Assembly: GCA_025363385.1 (NCBI GenBank) | Contig: JANYEA010000092.1 | Location: 1 to 59,281 of the forward strand | Direction of reading: 5' to 3' | DNA from: Bacteroidota bacterium | GTDB lineage: Bacteria; Bacteroidota; Bacteroidia; Chitinophagales; Chitinophagaceae | DNA: 59,281 bases | In this document: piece by piece, positions 1 through 8,282 of the stretch | Position numbering within the stretch: the first letter of the stretch is position 1 | Layout: each line of letters starts with the position of its first letter | Position numbers and translations under genes: made by a program | The notes under the pieces: generated by a model | The model's input: the letters and a program-made list of their open reading frames with translations, nothing else | Databases searched by the model: none | Told to the model about the DNA's origin: nothing

Positions 1-102
1 TATTAACTCATTAATCTTCCTGAGCAGATTATTCTCTGGCACAATCATCGCATACAAAGAACTGTATTCACTTAGCTGAATTTTATTCTGTAAAACTAGC
101 AT
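1..102 (-). CDS. IS1182-like transposase, N-terminal fragment (cut by window edge)
   Basis: The minus strand from ATG at 102 reads MLVLQNKIQLSEYSSLYAMI and continues VPENNLLRKINELI to the edge. The core 'SLYxxIVPxxNLLRKINELI' is the usual N-terminus of IS1182/IS5-group DDE transposases with a DUF772 domain. An in-frame TGA lies five codons before the ATG, which fixes the start. Only 34 codons are inside the window, so the catalytic residues cannot be seen and intactness is unknown. Confidence 0.75.
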   Translation of the reverse strand, partial: MLVLQNKIQLSEYSSLYAMIVPENNLLRKINELI

Positions 103-142
103 TCGGCAATGTTTTCAATTACAACCACAAAATAAAAAAAAA

Positions 143-166
143 GAGCAAAAACTTGCGTTTTTACTC
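143..166. terminator. AT-rich hairpin inside the IS leader
   Basis: An imperfect inverted repeat has the arms GAGCAAAAAC and GTTTTTACTC around a TTGC loop, with one C/A mismatch. It is flanked by A-runs on one side and a T-run on the other, so it could terminate transcription in either direction. It sits between the IS terminus and the transposase start and may insulate the transposase from read-through. Confidence 0.4.
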
Positions 167-189
167 CTTTTAATTTTAACTCCTTAACA

Positions 190-205
190 CTTTTTCAGTG
201 CCCTC
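190..205. repeat. IS terminal repeat, left copy
   Basis: The sequence CTTTTTCAGTGCCCTC is the exact reverse complement of the 16 bases at 59146-59161. Beyond these 16 bases the two copies diverge, as expected for the two opposite termini of one IS type. Confidence 0.7.
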
Positions 206-224
206 AACAATCGGGGCCATTTTT

Positions 225-1670
225 TTAAAAGGTTTCTTCCAAAACAAGATCCTTGATCTTGCTGATTAGAATTCTTTCCTGCTGCATAGAATCTCTATAT
301 CTGATCGTGACAGTATTATCTTCTTTAGTCTGATGATCGATGGTAACACAGAAAGGCGTACCAATCGCATCCTGCCTTCTATAACGCTTACCTATAGCAT
401 CTTTCTCTTCGTAGAAGCATTTGAAATAAGGTTTACATTCGTTCATCAAGTCGCGCGCAATTTCAGGCAACCCATCTTTTTTGGTTAGAGGAAGTATGGC
501 CAATTTAACCGGGGCAATCTTTGCTGGAATATGTAATACCACCCTACTGTCTTTAGTTCCATCTTCCTTGTTAATTGTTTCCTCTTCGTAAGCATTTGAT
601 AAAATCAATAAGAACATTCTATCTAATCCAATAGAAGTTTCCACAACATAAGGCACATAGTTTTGATTAATCTCTGTATCGAAATATTGCAATTTCTTTT
701 TGCTATATATCTGATGCTGTGTTAAATCAAAATCACTTCTTGAATGGATACCTTCAACTTCCTTAAATCCAATTGGAAAATTAAATTCAATATCACAAGC
801 CTCTTTAGCATAGTGTGCCAATTTCACATGATCATGATAACGATATTTATCAGCACTAATACCTAAACTCAAATGCCATTGTAAACGCGCTTCTTTCCAG
901 TATTGATACCACTGACCTTCTGTACCCGGGCGTACAAAAAATTGCATTTCCATTTGTTCAAATTCACGCATACGGAATATAAACTGACGAGCTACAATTT
1001 CATTTCTAAATGCCTTACCAGTTTGTGCAATTCCAAAAGGCACTTTCATACGAGCCGTTTTCTGCACATTCAAAAAGTTTACAAAAATACCTTGCGCAGT
1101 TTCTGGTCTTAAATAAATGGTATCTGCATCTTCTGCTACAGAACCAAGTTGGGTAGAAAACATCAGGTTAAACTGACGAATATCTGTCCAATCAGAAGTT
1201 CCACTTACCGAACAAACTATTTTTTCATCCAAGATCAATTGCTTCAATCCTGCAAAATCGTCTTTCGCTAAAAGAGCATCCATTGCATCAATCAGGGCAG
1301 TTGCTTCCGCATCTTTACCTGCCTCTTTTAATTTATCTGCCTTCGCTTCAATGATATGGTCTACTCGGTAACGCTTTTTACTATCGCGGTTATCGATCAT
1401 AGGATCGCTGAAATTATCTACGTGTCCACTTGCCTTCCAGGTTGTTGGATGCATAAAAATGGCCGCATCAATACCTACAATATTCTCGTGCATCTGCGTC
1501 ATACTCTTCCACCAATAGTCACGGATATTCTTTTTCAATTCAGATCCATAAGGACCATAATCGTATACTGCGCTTAGTCCGTCGTAGATCTCACTACTTG
1601 GAAATACAAAGCCATACTCTTTGGCATGGGATATAATTGCCTGAAATAAATTGTCTTGTTGCGTGCTCAT
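225..1670 (-). CDS. glyS: Glycyl-tRNA synthetase (single-chain, class II)
   Basis: This cytosolic enzyme charges tRNA-Gly with glycine. The 481-residue protein is the homodimeric eukaryote/archaeal-like GlyRS found in Bacteroidota, not the two-subunit form. The N-terminus has the class II motif 1 region (SSEIYDGLSAVYDYGPYG, about residues 25-42). The motif 2 stretch 'FRNEIVARQFIFRMREFEQME' lies near 220-240, and 'ETSIGLDRMFLLIL' (motif 3) near 345-358. A C-terminal anticodon-binding domain follows. Length and ends look intact. The ATG at 1670 follows a TAnnTTTG promoter box by nine bases. An IS sits 19 bp beyond the stop codon and may have replaced the native terminator. Confidence 0.97.
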   Translation of the reverse strand: MSTQQDNLFQAIISHAKEYGFVFPSSEIYDGLSAVYDYGPYGSELKKNIRDYWWKSMTQMHENIVGIDAAIFMHPTTWKASGHVDNFSDPMIDNRDSKKRYRVDHIIEAKADKLKEAGKDAEATALIDAMDALLAKDDFAGLKQLILDEKIVCSVSGTSDWTDIRQFNLMFSTQLGSVAEDADTIYLRPETAQGIFVNFLNVQKTARMKVPFGIAQTGKAFRNEIVARQFIFRMREFEQMEMQFFVRPGTEGQWYQYWKEARLQWHLSLGISADKYRYHDHVKLAHYAKEACDIEFNFPIGFKEVEGIHSRSDFDLTQHQIYSKKKLQYFDTEINQNYVPYVVETSIGLDRMFLLILSNAYEEETINKEDGTKDSRVVLHIPAKIAPVKLAILPLTKKDGLPEIARDLMNECKPYFKCFYEEKDAIGKRYRRQDAIGTPFCVTIDHQTKEDNTVTIRYRDSMQQERILISKIKDLVLEETF

Positions 1671-1678
1671 AATTGACG

Positions 1679-1686
1679 CAAAAATA
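1679..1686 (-). promoter_or_regulatory. Bacteroidota -7 promoter box for glyS
   Basis: On the minus strand this reads TATTTTTG, a perfect match to TAnnTTTG. It ends nine bases before the glyS ATG, so the transcript would have almost no 5' leader. I see no clear -33 element. Confidence 0.5.
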
Positions 1687-1697
1687 GGATTTTACCG

Positions 1698-2024
1698 CTA
1701 TTGAAGCTTCTCATTTTCCTGATGTCGGGTAGCATCACGTAAGTTTTTCTTCTCAAAATTCTTTTCCAATGCCTCTGTAAGACTAACACCCGTTTGGTTG
1801 GCAAGGCAAATCAATACCCATAGTACATCAGCCATTTCATCTGCCAATTCTTTAGTTTTATCAGATTCCTTAAAAGATTGCTCCCCATATTTCCGAACCA
1901 TCAGTCTGCTCATTTCACCCACTTCCTCCATTAAAATCCCCAGGTTGGTAAGCTCATTGAAATAACGAACACCAATTGTTTTAATCCACTGATCTACGTC
2001 TTTTTGTGCTTGTTCAATAGTCAT
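1698..2024 (-). CDS. MazG-like nucleotide pyrophosphohydrolase
   Basis: A 108-residue all-alpha protein of the MazG/dUTPase superfamily, which hydrolyses nucleoside triphosphates to monophosphates and pyrophosphate, often to clear damaged nucleotides. The metal-binding pattern is visible: EEVGE (about 33-37) and DEMADVLW (about 62-69). The single-domain length suits the small MazG-like class rather than full-length MazG. The substrate cannot be read from sequence. It is collinear with the haemoglobin and dtd genes upstream and glyS downstream, with short gaps. Confidence 0.85.
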   Translation of the reverse strand: MTIEQAQKDVDQWIKTIGVRYFNELTNLGILMEEVGEMSRLMVRKYGEQSFKESDKTKELADEMADVLWVLICLANQTGVSLTEALEKNFEKKNLRDATRHQENEKLQ

Positions 2025-2035
2025 TTCAATAAATT

Positions 2036-2425
2036 TTATTTTAAACCAGCGCCCCCATGCACCATTTTAATATTCATAACTGTGGCAATGGAAATAGCCC
2101 TTTGCTTAATTTTCTCCGCGTTATTTCCTTCAAAATTTTCATCCACTGTTTCTTTAAACATGTGTATCCAACGATTAAAATGTTCAGATTGAAAGGGCGA
2201 TTTTTCGTGGAGGTCTTCATGTACTTTCATGGTGTTGCCATAATATTTACCCGTATCAAATAATATTGTTTCCCAAAAATCTGTAATAACCGGAATATGT
2301 TTTTGTAAACTCAATTGAACTACTTCTGTAAAATAATGTCCAATCGTTGTATCCTTCAAGGCTTTACTGTAAAAGCAATCCATCAATAAAAGAAGGTCTT
2401 TCCGGTTTAATATATCCTGCTTCAT
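2036..2425 (-). CDS. Group III truncated haemoglobin
   Basis: A 129-residue cytosolic haem protein of the 2-over-2 globin family. The pattern 'HEDLHEKSPFQSEHFNRW' (69-86) is typical of group III truncated globins. H73 is the likely proximal haem ligand by comparison with Campylobacter Ctb. Proteins of this class are usually linked to oxygen or nitric-oxide chemistry, but no partner reductase is seen here. The ATG overlaps the last base of the dtd stop codon, so the two are probably translated from one mRNA. Confidence 0.88.
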   Translation of the reverse strand: MKQDILNRKDLLLLMDCFYSKALKDTTIGHYFTEVVQLSLQKHIPVITDFWETILFDTGKYYGNTMKVHEDLHEKSPFQSEHFNRWIHMFKETVDENFEGNNAEKIKQRAISIATVMNIKMVHGGAGLK

Positions 2426-2877
2426 TATTCTTTATTTTTTGAGTCGATTACTATTGTTACTGGTCCGTCATTTAATAATTGCACTTTCATATCGGCCCCA
2501 AAAATCCCTGTTGGAATTTCTTTTCCCAGATCATTTTTAAGTTGTAGAATTAATTTTTCATACATCGGTATAGCAATATCAGGTTTAGAGGCTTTGATAT
2601 AGGAAGGACGATTGCCTTTTTTGGTGGCAGCGTGTAAAGTGAACTGACTAACCAATAATATCTCACCATCAATATCTTTAACACTCAGGTTCATTACGCC
2701 TTGAGTATCATCGAAGATGCGAAGGTTTACTATTTTGCTACTGATCCATTCTATATCATCTATCGTATCGGCATCTTCCACACCCATCAATACCAATAAT
2801 CCTCTTTGAATGGCCCCTGTAATCATTACATCCACTTTCACAGAAGCTTCGCTTACGCGTTGAATTACCACTCTCAT
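2425..2877 (-). CDS. dtd: D-aminoacyl-tRNA deacylase
   Basis: This enzyme removes D-amino acids (and mischarged glycine) from tRNAs. At 150 residues it is the standard family length. Both active-site signatures are present: SQFT at 77-80 and GPVT at 138-141, which meet across the dimer interface in the family. It is the first gene of a minus-strand run (dtd, globin, MazG-like, glyS). Its ATG lies only 30 bp from the divergent arfB start, so the two share a very short promoter region. Confidence 0.96.
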   Translation of the reverse strand: MRVVIQRVSEASVKVDVMITGAIQRGLLVLMGVEDADTIDDIEWISSKIVNLRIFDDTQGVMNLSVKDIDGEILLVSQFTLHAATKKGNRPSYIKASKPDIAIPMYEKLILQLKNDLGKEIPTGIFGADMKVQLLNDGPVTIVIDSKNKE

Positions 2878-2907
2878 ATTTGCTTAACCAATTTTAGAAT
2901 TAACTTT

Positions 2908-3321
2908 ATGAAGATGAAGATAGATATAACATCGGAGATACAGTTTCAAACTGCCAGGTCTGGGGGCAAAGGCGGACAAAATGTGAACAAGGTAGAGACC
3001 ATGGTGGAAGGTCGTTGGCAGGTGGCAGCATCCGGTTTTTTTACAGAAGACCAAAAACATCGTATCCAAGAAAAATTATCGAATAGAATCAGTGCAGATG
3101 GAAACCTCCTTGTAAAATCACAAGAATCGAGAAGTCAGCTGGAAAACAAAGGGATTGTGATAGAGAAAATGAACCAGTTAATAGCCAATGCCCTGATCAG
3201 AAAAAAAGCCAGAATGGCCACCAGACCTACCAAAGCCGCCATTGAAAGAAGAATAGAAGGAAAGAAAAAGAAAGCAGAGAATAAATCTTTTCGTAAAAAA
3301 ATTGACCATCGGAACTTATAA
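2908..3321 (+). CDS. arfB: Alternative ribosome-rescue factor ArfB (YaeJ-like)
   Basis: A peptidyl-tRNA hydrolase that rescues ribosomes stalled without a stop codon. From ATG 2908 the product is 137 residues, close to E. coli YaeJ (140). The catalytic GGQ is at 22-24 within 'SGGKGGQNVNKVET'. The C-terminus is a long basic tail (KKKKAENKSFRKK) that in the family inserts into the mRNA entry channel. The open frame extends upstream into dtd on the other strand, but that extension does not match the family, so 2908 (or ATG 2914) is preferred. No codon-recognition domain is present, which separates it from RF1/RF2. Confidence 0.92.
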   Translation: MKMKIDITSEIQFQTARSGGKGGQNVNKVETMVEGRWQVAASGFFTEDQKHRIQEKLSNRISADGNLLVKSQESRSQLENKGIVIEKMNQLIANALIRKKARMATRPTKAAIERRIEGKKKKAENKSFRKKIDHRNL

Positions 3322-3404
3322 TGATTCCAAAACTATTAACAACACATTCAGTACTTTAGCAATCGCAAGAGGGGGAATCCTGATCTAAATAAAAAATAAA
3401 GGCT

Positions 3405-4904
3405 TTGAGTGGAATAAAGAAATTAGCGGGGCAAACAATCTGGTATGGCGTAAGCTCTATTGCGGCTAGGTTTATCAATTATTTATTACTACCCTACCTC
3501 ACTTTTAAATTAACTACAGCAGTTTATGGTGAATTTTCGCTAGTCTATTCATTTATTCCATTTATGAATGTGGTGTTTACTTACGGTATGGAAACTGCTT
3601 ATTTTAGGTTTTCGAATACGAAAGAAAAAGACGAAGTATATAATACAACCAGCATCTCTTTAATTTTATCTAGTATTTTCCTGGGCATTTTATTGATTTT
3701 ATTTAGACAACCTATTGCCACATTATTATCCGTTGGAACGCATGCTGAATATATTATTGTTGCTGCTGGAATTATTGCAATAGATGCACTTTGCGGTATC
3801 CCTTTTGCTCGTTTAAGACAGGAAGGCCGCCCCATTAAATTTGCACTTACCAAGATTGGGGGTATTATAGTAAATATTGCAACAACCTATTTTTTTATCA
3901 GTATCATTCCACATTTTTTAAGTACCCATCCTTCACATTGGCTTAATAATTATTATAATCCTCAATGGAGTGTAGGCTATTTATTATTGGCAAACCTGGT
4001 ACAAAACTTTTTTGTATTGCTATTATTAAGTAAGGAATTCTTTGGCTTCAAATGGAAATTCGACGCGTCTCTCTGGAAAGAATTAATGAGCTATGGAATG
4101 CCTTTAATTATTGTTGGTTTTGCAGGCATGATTAATGAAACTTTCGACAGAATTATGCTACAATGGTGGGCCCCGGTTTCTACAATGGATGCAGCAAAAG
4201 TGGAAGTGGGTATTTATTCTGCATGTTACAAATTAGCCATGTTGATCAGTTTAGCCGTTCAGGCATTTAAAATGGGAGCCGAACCCTTTTTCTTTAATCA
4301 ATCTGGAGATAAGAATGCCCCAAAACTATATGCAAGAATCATGAAATTTTTTGTGATCACGCTTTGTGTAATGTTTTTAATGGTAGCATTGTATCTAAAT
4401 GTATGGAAACAGTTTATTCGCAAACCCGAAATGTGGGTTGGATTAAAAGTGGTGCCCATCTTACTTCTTGCCAATATGTTTCTAGGCATTTATTATAATT
4501 TAAGTGTCTGGTATAAACTAGGTAATAAAACAATGGCTGGTGCCTGGATTACGCTAGCGGGAGCCAGTATTACATTAGTTATCAATTATACTTTAATTCC
4601 TTACTTCAGTTATATGGCTTGTGCTTGGGCCACTTTTGTTTGTTACGGAAGTATGATGGTAATTAGTTACATCTGGGGGCAAAAAGAATATCCCATACCC
4701 TATGCCTGGAAAAAGCTTGTGGCCTATATAGCCATAGTTACCAGCTTCTATTTAATACAAAAAGGGATACTGTATTTCTACCATCCCTTTTGGTTCCAGT
4801 TTGCCACTGGCACAATTCTTTTATTAGTTTTTATTTGGTTTATCCTTTTGGTTGAAAAAAAAGAGTTCCAAAAATTGCCAGTTGTTGGAAAATATATTCA
4901 CTAA
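3405..4904 (+). CDS. MOP-superfamily polysaccharide flippase (Wzx-like), orphan
   Basis: A 499-residue inner-membrane protein with about 12-14 hydrophobic helices, of the oligosaccharide flippase/MATE-like superfamily. Members move lipid-linked glycans across the membrane. The start is TTG at 3405 (MSGIKKLAGQTIWYG), with a basic N-terminus leading into the first helix. It lies outside the two polysaccharide clusters, with no glycosyltransferase or polymerase nearby, so its substrate is open. The gene ends directly against the convergent PPK2 gene (no gap). Confidence 0.85.
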   Translation: MSGIKKLAGQTIWYGVSSIAARFINYLLLPYLTFKLTTAVYGEFSLVYSFIPFMNVVFTYGMETAYFRFSNTKEKDEVYNTTSISLILSSIFLGILLILFRQPIATLLSVGTHAEYIIVAAGIIAIDALCGIPFARLRQEGRPIKFALTKIGGIIVNIATTYFFISIIPHFLSTHPSHWLNNYYNPQWSVGYLLLANLVQNFFVLLLLSKEFFGFKWKFDASLWKELMSYGMPLIIVGFAGMINETFDRIMLQWWAPVSTMDAAKVEVGIYSACYKLAMLISLAVQAFKMGAEPFFFNQSGDKNAPKLYARIMKFFVITLCVMFLMVALYLNVWKQFIRKPEMWVGLKVVPILLLANMFLGIYYNLSVWYKLGNKTMAGAWITLAGASITLVINYTLIPYFSYMACAWATFVCYGSMMVISYIWGQKEYPIPYAWKKLVAYIAIVTSFYLIQKGILYFYHPFWFQFATGTILLLVFIWFILLVEKKEFQKLPVVGKYIH

Positions 4905-5822
4905 TTATTTTTCATTCAATAACACCTGCTTAGCTTTTTCAAGTGCCGCTTTTGTTTCTTTCGAAACATGCGGATAAGCAATATTTAGTTTCTGAAACTG
5001 CTGATAGATAGCTAATCCGATTAATATTCTCATATACCATTTATCATCAGCAGGAATCACATACCATGGAGCATATTCGGTGGAAGTATGGTTAAACATT
5101 TCTTCATAAGCATCTTGATACTGATCCCAACATGCACGCTCCTTCATATCAGCTAAAGAAAATTTCCAATTCTTCTTGGGATCGTCTATACGTTCTAAAA
5201 ATCTTTTTTTCTGTTCATCCTTTGATACATTCAGAAAAAACTTCAAAATAATAGTTCCATTCTCACTCAGGTTTTTTTCAAAACTGTTGATCTGTTCATA
5301 CCTTTTTTTCCAAAATTTCTTATCAATGTCTTTAACTGATTTAATTCCAGGTATATTCTCATTTAAAATATATTCTGGATGCACTTTAGTAACCAACACA
5401 TTTTCATAGTGAGAACGATTAAAGATGCCAATTTCTCCCCTTGCTGGTAATTCTTTATAATGACGCCAAAAATAATCGTGATCTAATTCTCCAGCAGATG
5501 GCGCTTTAAAACTCGATACTTTTACACCTGATGGATTCAGACCACTCATTAAATGTTTTATGGTGCCATCTTTCCCAGCTGCATCCATTGCCTGTAAAAC
5601 AATTAGCACACTAATTTCGTTATGAGCATATAATTTATCCTGCATATTGGCTAATTCCAGAATCCCTTTTTGCAACATGGTTTCGCCAGGCTGTTTTTCA
5701 ACGGGCTTTTTCTTTATATTAGTAGCAAAAGATTTTAATTTAATTTTTTTACCGGCTTTCACTCTAAAAGCCTCCATATTAATGAGTGGTTTTGTGGCCA
5801 TTTTTATTTTTTTAGTGGACAT
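4905..5822 (-). CDS. Polyphosphate kinase 2 family phosphotransferase
   Basis: PPK2 enzymes transfer phosphate between inorganic polyphosphate and nucleotides. The P-loop 'AMDAAGKDGT' and the 'GIFNRSHYE' Walker B-like motif are plain, as is the 'GLNPSGVKVSSFKAPSAGELDHDYFWR' lid region. At about 300 residues this is a one-domain PPK2. Whether it acts on NMP or NDP cannot be settled by eye. Possible starts are GTG 5834, ATG 5822 and ATG 5801. 5822 is used here, and 5801 (MATKPLINMEAFRV) would also fit the family well. The gene is divergent from the sulfoxide reductase gene. Confidence 0.93.
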   Translation of the reverse strand: MSTKKIKMATKPLINMEAFRVKAGKKIKLKSFATNIKKKPVEKQPGETMLQKGILELANMQDKLYAHNEISVLIVLQAMDAAGKDGTIKHLMSGLNPSGVKVSSFKAPSAGELDHDYFWRHYKELPARGEIGIFNRSHYENVLVTKVHPEYILNENIPGIKSVKDIDKKFWKKRYEQINSFEKNLSENGTIILKFFLNVSKDEQKKRFLERIDDPKKNWKFSLADMKERACWDQYQDAYEEMFNHTSTEYAPWYVIPADDKWYMRILIGLAIYQQFQKLNIAYPHVSKETKAALEKAKQVLLNEK

Positions 5823-5852
5823 AAAAGTTAACACTAATTTTTTTAATTCAAA

Positions 5853-5860
5853 TATCTTTG
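5853..5860 (+). promoter_or_regulatory. -7 promoter box for the sulfoxide reductase gene
   Basis: TATCTTTG matches TAnnTTTG exactly and ends four bases before the ATG at 5865. Transcription would then start at or within a few bases of the initiation codon, giving a leaderless or nearly leaderless mRNA. Confidence 0.5.
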
Positions 5861-5864
5861 CATC

Positions 5865-6338
5865 ATGGCAGAAGACTTACAAATTGTTTTAGGCAACAAA
5901 AAAGAACAGTATCAGAACCTGATCCCACAGATCAAAGGGTTGTTAACTGGAGAGCCAGACTTAATTGCTAATCTTGCCAATATTGCCGCGGCATTGAAAG
6001 AACAATTTGGTTGGTTTTGGGTAGGCTTTTATATTGTAAAAAATGATGAGTTGGTTCTTGGCCCCTTTCAAGGACCTGTTGCTTGCACCCGAATCAAAAA
6101 AGGAAGGGGCGTTTGTGGCAGTTCCTGGGAGAAAGCAGAAACCATCATTGTAACAGATGTAGAAAAATTTCCGGGTCATATTGCATGTAGCAGCCTTTCT
6201 AAATCAGAAATTGTTGTGCCCCTTTTTAAAAATGGAATTGTTTGGGGTGTGCTGGATGTAGACAGTGAGTTATTAGACCAGTTCAACAAGAACGACCAGT
6301 TGTATCTTGAACAGATTGTTGCCTTGATTGAACTTTAA
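5865..6338 (+). CDS. msrC: Free methionine-(R)-sulfoxide reductase (GAF-type, fRMsr)
   Basis: This cytosolic enzyme reduces free Met-(R)-sulfoxide and repairs oxidised methionine. The 157-residue GAF domain carries the family's three cysteines at C74, C84 and C108. The spacing (10 and 24) equals that of E. coli fRMsr C84/C94/C118. Diagnostic strings are 'LGPFQGPVAC', 'GRGVCG', 'FPGHIACSS' and 'GVLDVDS'. These separate it from signalling GAF domains. It is monocistronic by position, with a near-leaderless promoter. Confidence 0.95.
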   Translation: MAEDLQIVLGNKKEQYQNLIPQIKGLLTGEPDLIANLANIAAALKEQFGWFWVGFYIVKNDELVLGPFQGPVACTRIKKGRGVCGSSWEKAETIIVTDVEKFPGHIACSSLSKSEIVVPLFKNGIVWGVLDVDSELLDQFNKNDQLYLEQIVALIEL

Positions 6339-6394
6339 ATCATTGATAATCAATCTATATAGTTGTTTCAACAAGGCATTTATATTTTTTATCT

Positions 6395-6402
6395 TAGCTT
6401 TG
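6395..6402 (+). promoter_or_regulatory. Candidate promoter box for the DEAD-box helicase
   Basis: TAGCTTTG fits TAnnTTTG and lies about 125 bp before the helicase TTG start. A start of transcription near 6409 would give a leader of about 120 nt containing the hairpin at 6487-6506. No convincing -33 element is seen. Confidence 0.4.
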
Positions 6403-6486
6403 TGGCATTCATATAGACTCTCTACCGACTGATTATCTACTTCCGTGACAAAGTTTCATCAAGTCAAATCCGGAAAGGTTATATAC

Positions 6487-6506
6487 CACCTGAGCAAATT
6501 CAGGTG
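6487..6506 (+). promoter_or_regulatory. Hairpin in the helicase mRNA leader
   Basis: A perfect 7-bp stem (CACCTGA / TCAGGTG) with a 6-nt loop lies 22 bp before the helicase start codon. It has no T-run immediately after it, so it is not an ordinary terminator. Position and a long leader suggest post-transcriptional control, such as temperature or self-regulation, but this is inference. Confidence 0.4.
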
Positions 6507-6528
6507 TTCATTTTAAAATTTTATTATT

Positions 6529-7806
6529 TTGTTATTCGAACAATTAAGCCTCATTGAGCCCATACTAAATGCGCTCAAGAACGAAGGCTACAATACACCC
6601 ACACCCATTCAGGAACAGGCCATTCCAAGCATTTTGGAAGGCAGAGACTTATTGGGTTGTGCTCAAACTGGAACTGGAAAAACAGCAGCTTTTGCGATAC
6701 CTGTATTGCAATTATTGTGTAAAGAAAAATTTACTGGTCAACCTAAAAAAGGTGGTATCAAGGCCCTCATTTTAACTCCTACACGTGAACTTGCTATACA
6801 AATAGAAGAAAGCTTTGCAGCCTATGGCAAAAATTTAGGCCTTAAGCAGTTAGTAATTTTTGGTGGTGTTTCTCAAGGAGCGCAAACAAATGCACTACGC
6901 AATGGAGTGGATATTTTAATTGCCACACCAGGAAGATTACTCGACCTGATTCAACAACGATTTATCAGACTATCCGATATTGAATTTTTTGTTTTGGATG
7001 AAGCAGACCGTATGTTAGATATGGGTTTTATTCACGACGTAAAAAAAGTGATCACTCTTTTACCTGCCAAAAGACAGACCTTATTTTTTTCGGCAACCAT
7101 GCCAGCAGAAATTAGCAGTCTGGCTAGTAGTATTTTAAACAATCCGGTGAAAGTAGAGGTAACACCTATTTCATCTACTGCAGAAACAATTGAGCAAGCC
7201 ATTTATTTTGTTGAAAAGGAAAATAAAAAATTGCTCCTGGCACATTTATTAAAGGATAGTAATATCAAATCTGCTTTGGTATTTGCAAGAACAAAACATG
7301 GCGCAGATAAAATTGTAAAGGATCTGCATCGTGGAAATGTTGTGGCAGAAGCCATTCATGGGAATAAATCTCAGAATGCCCGTCAGCGTGCATTATCGAA
7401 TTTTAAATCAGGACATACCAGGGTATTAGTTGCTACAGATATTGCCGCAAGGGGTATTGATGTAGACAACTTATCGCACGTGATAAATTTTGAGTTGCCC
7501 AATGTGCCCGAAACTTATGTACACCGAATTGGCCGTACCGGAAGAGCAGGTGCAAGTGGAATTGCTTTTTCTTTTTGCGATGCTGAAGAAAAAGAATTTT
7601 TAAGGGATATTCAAAAGTTAATTGGCATTCAGATTCCAATGGTGTCTGAGCATCCTTATGCTATGTCTGACACTTCTTTAAATAATATTTCTATATCTGC
7701 AAAACAAAAACCAGTACAAAGACATTATCAGGCTAAAGAAAGAAGATCCTTCAGAGGTGGCGACCCGAGAAGATACTCAGGCAATCAAGCAGCAAAAAGA
7801 GGTTAA
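6529..7806 (+). CDS. rhlE: DEAD-box ATP-dependent RNA helicase (RhlE type)
   Basis: It unwinds short RNA duplexes with ATP, probably in ribosome assembly, RNA decay or cold adaptation. All core motifs are present: Q motif (TPTPIQ, 23-28), motif I AQTGTGKT (45-52), PTRELA (84-89), DEAD (157-160), SAT (188-190), [10 protein letters not shown] (302-311) and [10 protein letters not shown] (332-341). A short basic tail rich in Arg/Gly ends the 425-residue protein. The start is TTG at 6529. An in-frame TAA at 6514 leaves no ATG option. A leader hairpin precedes it. Confidence 0.96.
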   Translation: MLFEQLSLIEPILNALKNEGYNTPTPIQEQAIPSILEGRDLLGCAQTGTGKTAAFAIPVLQLLCKEKFTGQPKKGGIKALILTPTRELAIQIEESFAAYGKNLGLKQLVIFGGVSQGAQTNALRNGVDILIATPGRLLDLIQQRFIRLSDIEFFVLDEADRMLDMGFIHDVKKVITLLPAKRQTLFFSATMPAEISSLASSILNNPVKVEVTPISSTAETIEQAIYFVEKENKKLLLAHLLKDSNIKSALVFARTKHGADKIVKDLHRGNVVAEAIHGNKSQNARQRALSNFKSGHTRVLVATDIAARGIDVDNLSHVINFELPNVPETYVHRIGRTGRAGASGIAFSFCDAEEKEFLRDIQKLIGIQIPMVSEHPYAMSDTSLNNISISAKQKPVQRHYQAKERRSFRGGDPRRYSGNQAAKRG

Positions 7807-7851
7807 CATAACAAAATAAACTAACTTTATTTTCAATAAATAGGTAACACG

Positions 7852-8280
7852 ATGAGAAAGGAAAGGATAAAAAAAATGATGTTTAGTGGTTTGGTCGTTG
7901 GCATCATTTTATCCATTCTTTCTTATGGTGGACTTTTTGTAGCAGTAAGCATTAAATTTTTTAACCCCTTTTTTGTAGAGTATTTAAGTGGGGTATTTAT
8001 ATCTGATCAATCTAGAGACCTTTTTTTCTATACCCATGCATTAGTGATCAGTTTTGCACTTGCATTTTTCTGGGATCGTTTTAAGTCGGTCTTTAAAGGT
8101 CATTCCATTTTTCGTGGGATAGAATTTGGAGCGGTATATTCCCTAACTGGATTACTCCCCATTCTTTGGATGACATATAGCCAGATTGATGTTTCTAGCA
8201 CCATGGTTTTGTCTTGGTTTGGGTTCGGTTTTTTTCAATCCAGCGTTGCGGGAATTGTATTTGCAAAATTGAATCCTTAG
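7852..8280 (+). CDS. Small four-helix membrane protein of unknown function
   Basis: I do not recognise a family. The 142-residue product has a basic start (MRKERIKKMM) and four hydrophobic segments, at roughly 10-33, 58-78, 92-110 and 118-137, so it should be an inner-membrane protein. It begins 46 bp after the helicase stop codon and may be co-transcribed with it. It ends 3 bp from the convergent yceI-like gene. No catalytic motif is visible. Confidence 0.7.
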   Translation: MRKERIKKMMFSGLVVGIILSILSYGGLFVAVSIKFFNPFFVEYLSGVFISDQSRDLFFYTHALVISFALAFFWDRFKSVFKGHSIFRGIEFGAVYSLTGLLPILWMTYSQIDVSSTMVLSWFGFGFFQSSVAGIVFAKLNP

Positions 8281-8282
8281 GA

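Larger units (their letters stand above)
1..205 (-). mobile_element. 5' end of an IS1182-like insertion sequence (runs off the left edge)
   Basis: This is the transposase-start end of an insertion sequence that continues beyond the window. It holds the first 34 codons of a transposase (1-102, minus), a roughly 90-bp AT-rich leader with a hairpin, and a terminal repeat at 190-205. The same 16-bp repeat occurs in opposite sense at 59146-59161, next to a transposase 3' end. The outer boundary at 205 lies only 19 bp from the glyS stop codon. The family assignment rests on the N-terminal protein motif, not on a complete element. Confidence 0.75.

Noticed and set aside
2806..2907. N-terminal extension of ArfB
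   Set aside because: The 34 extra residues overlap the divergent dtd gene and do not resemble the family; ATG 2908 gives the normal length.
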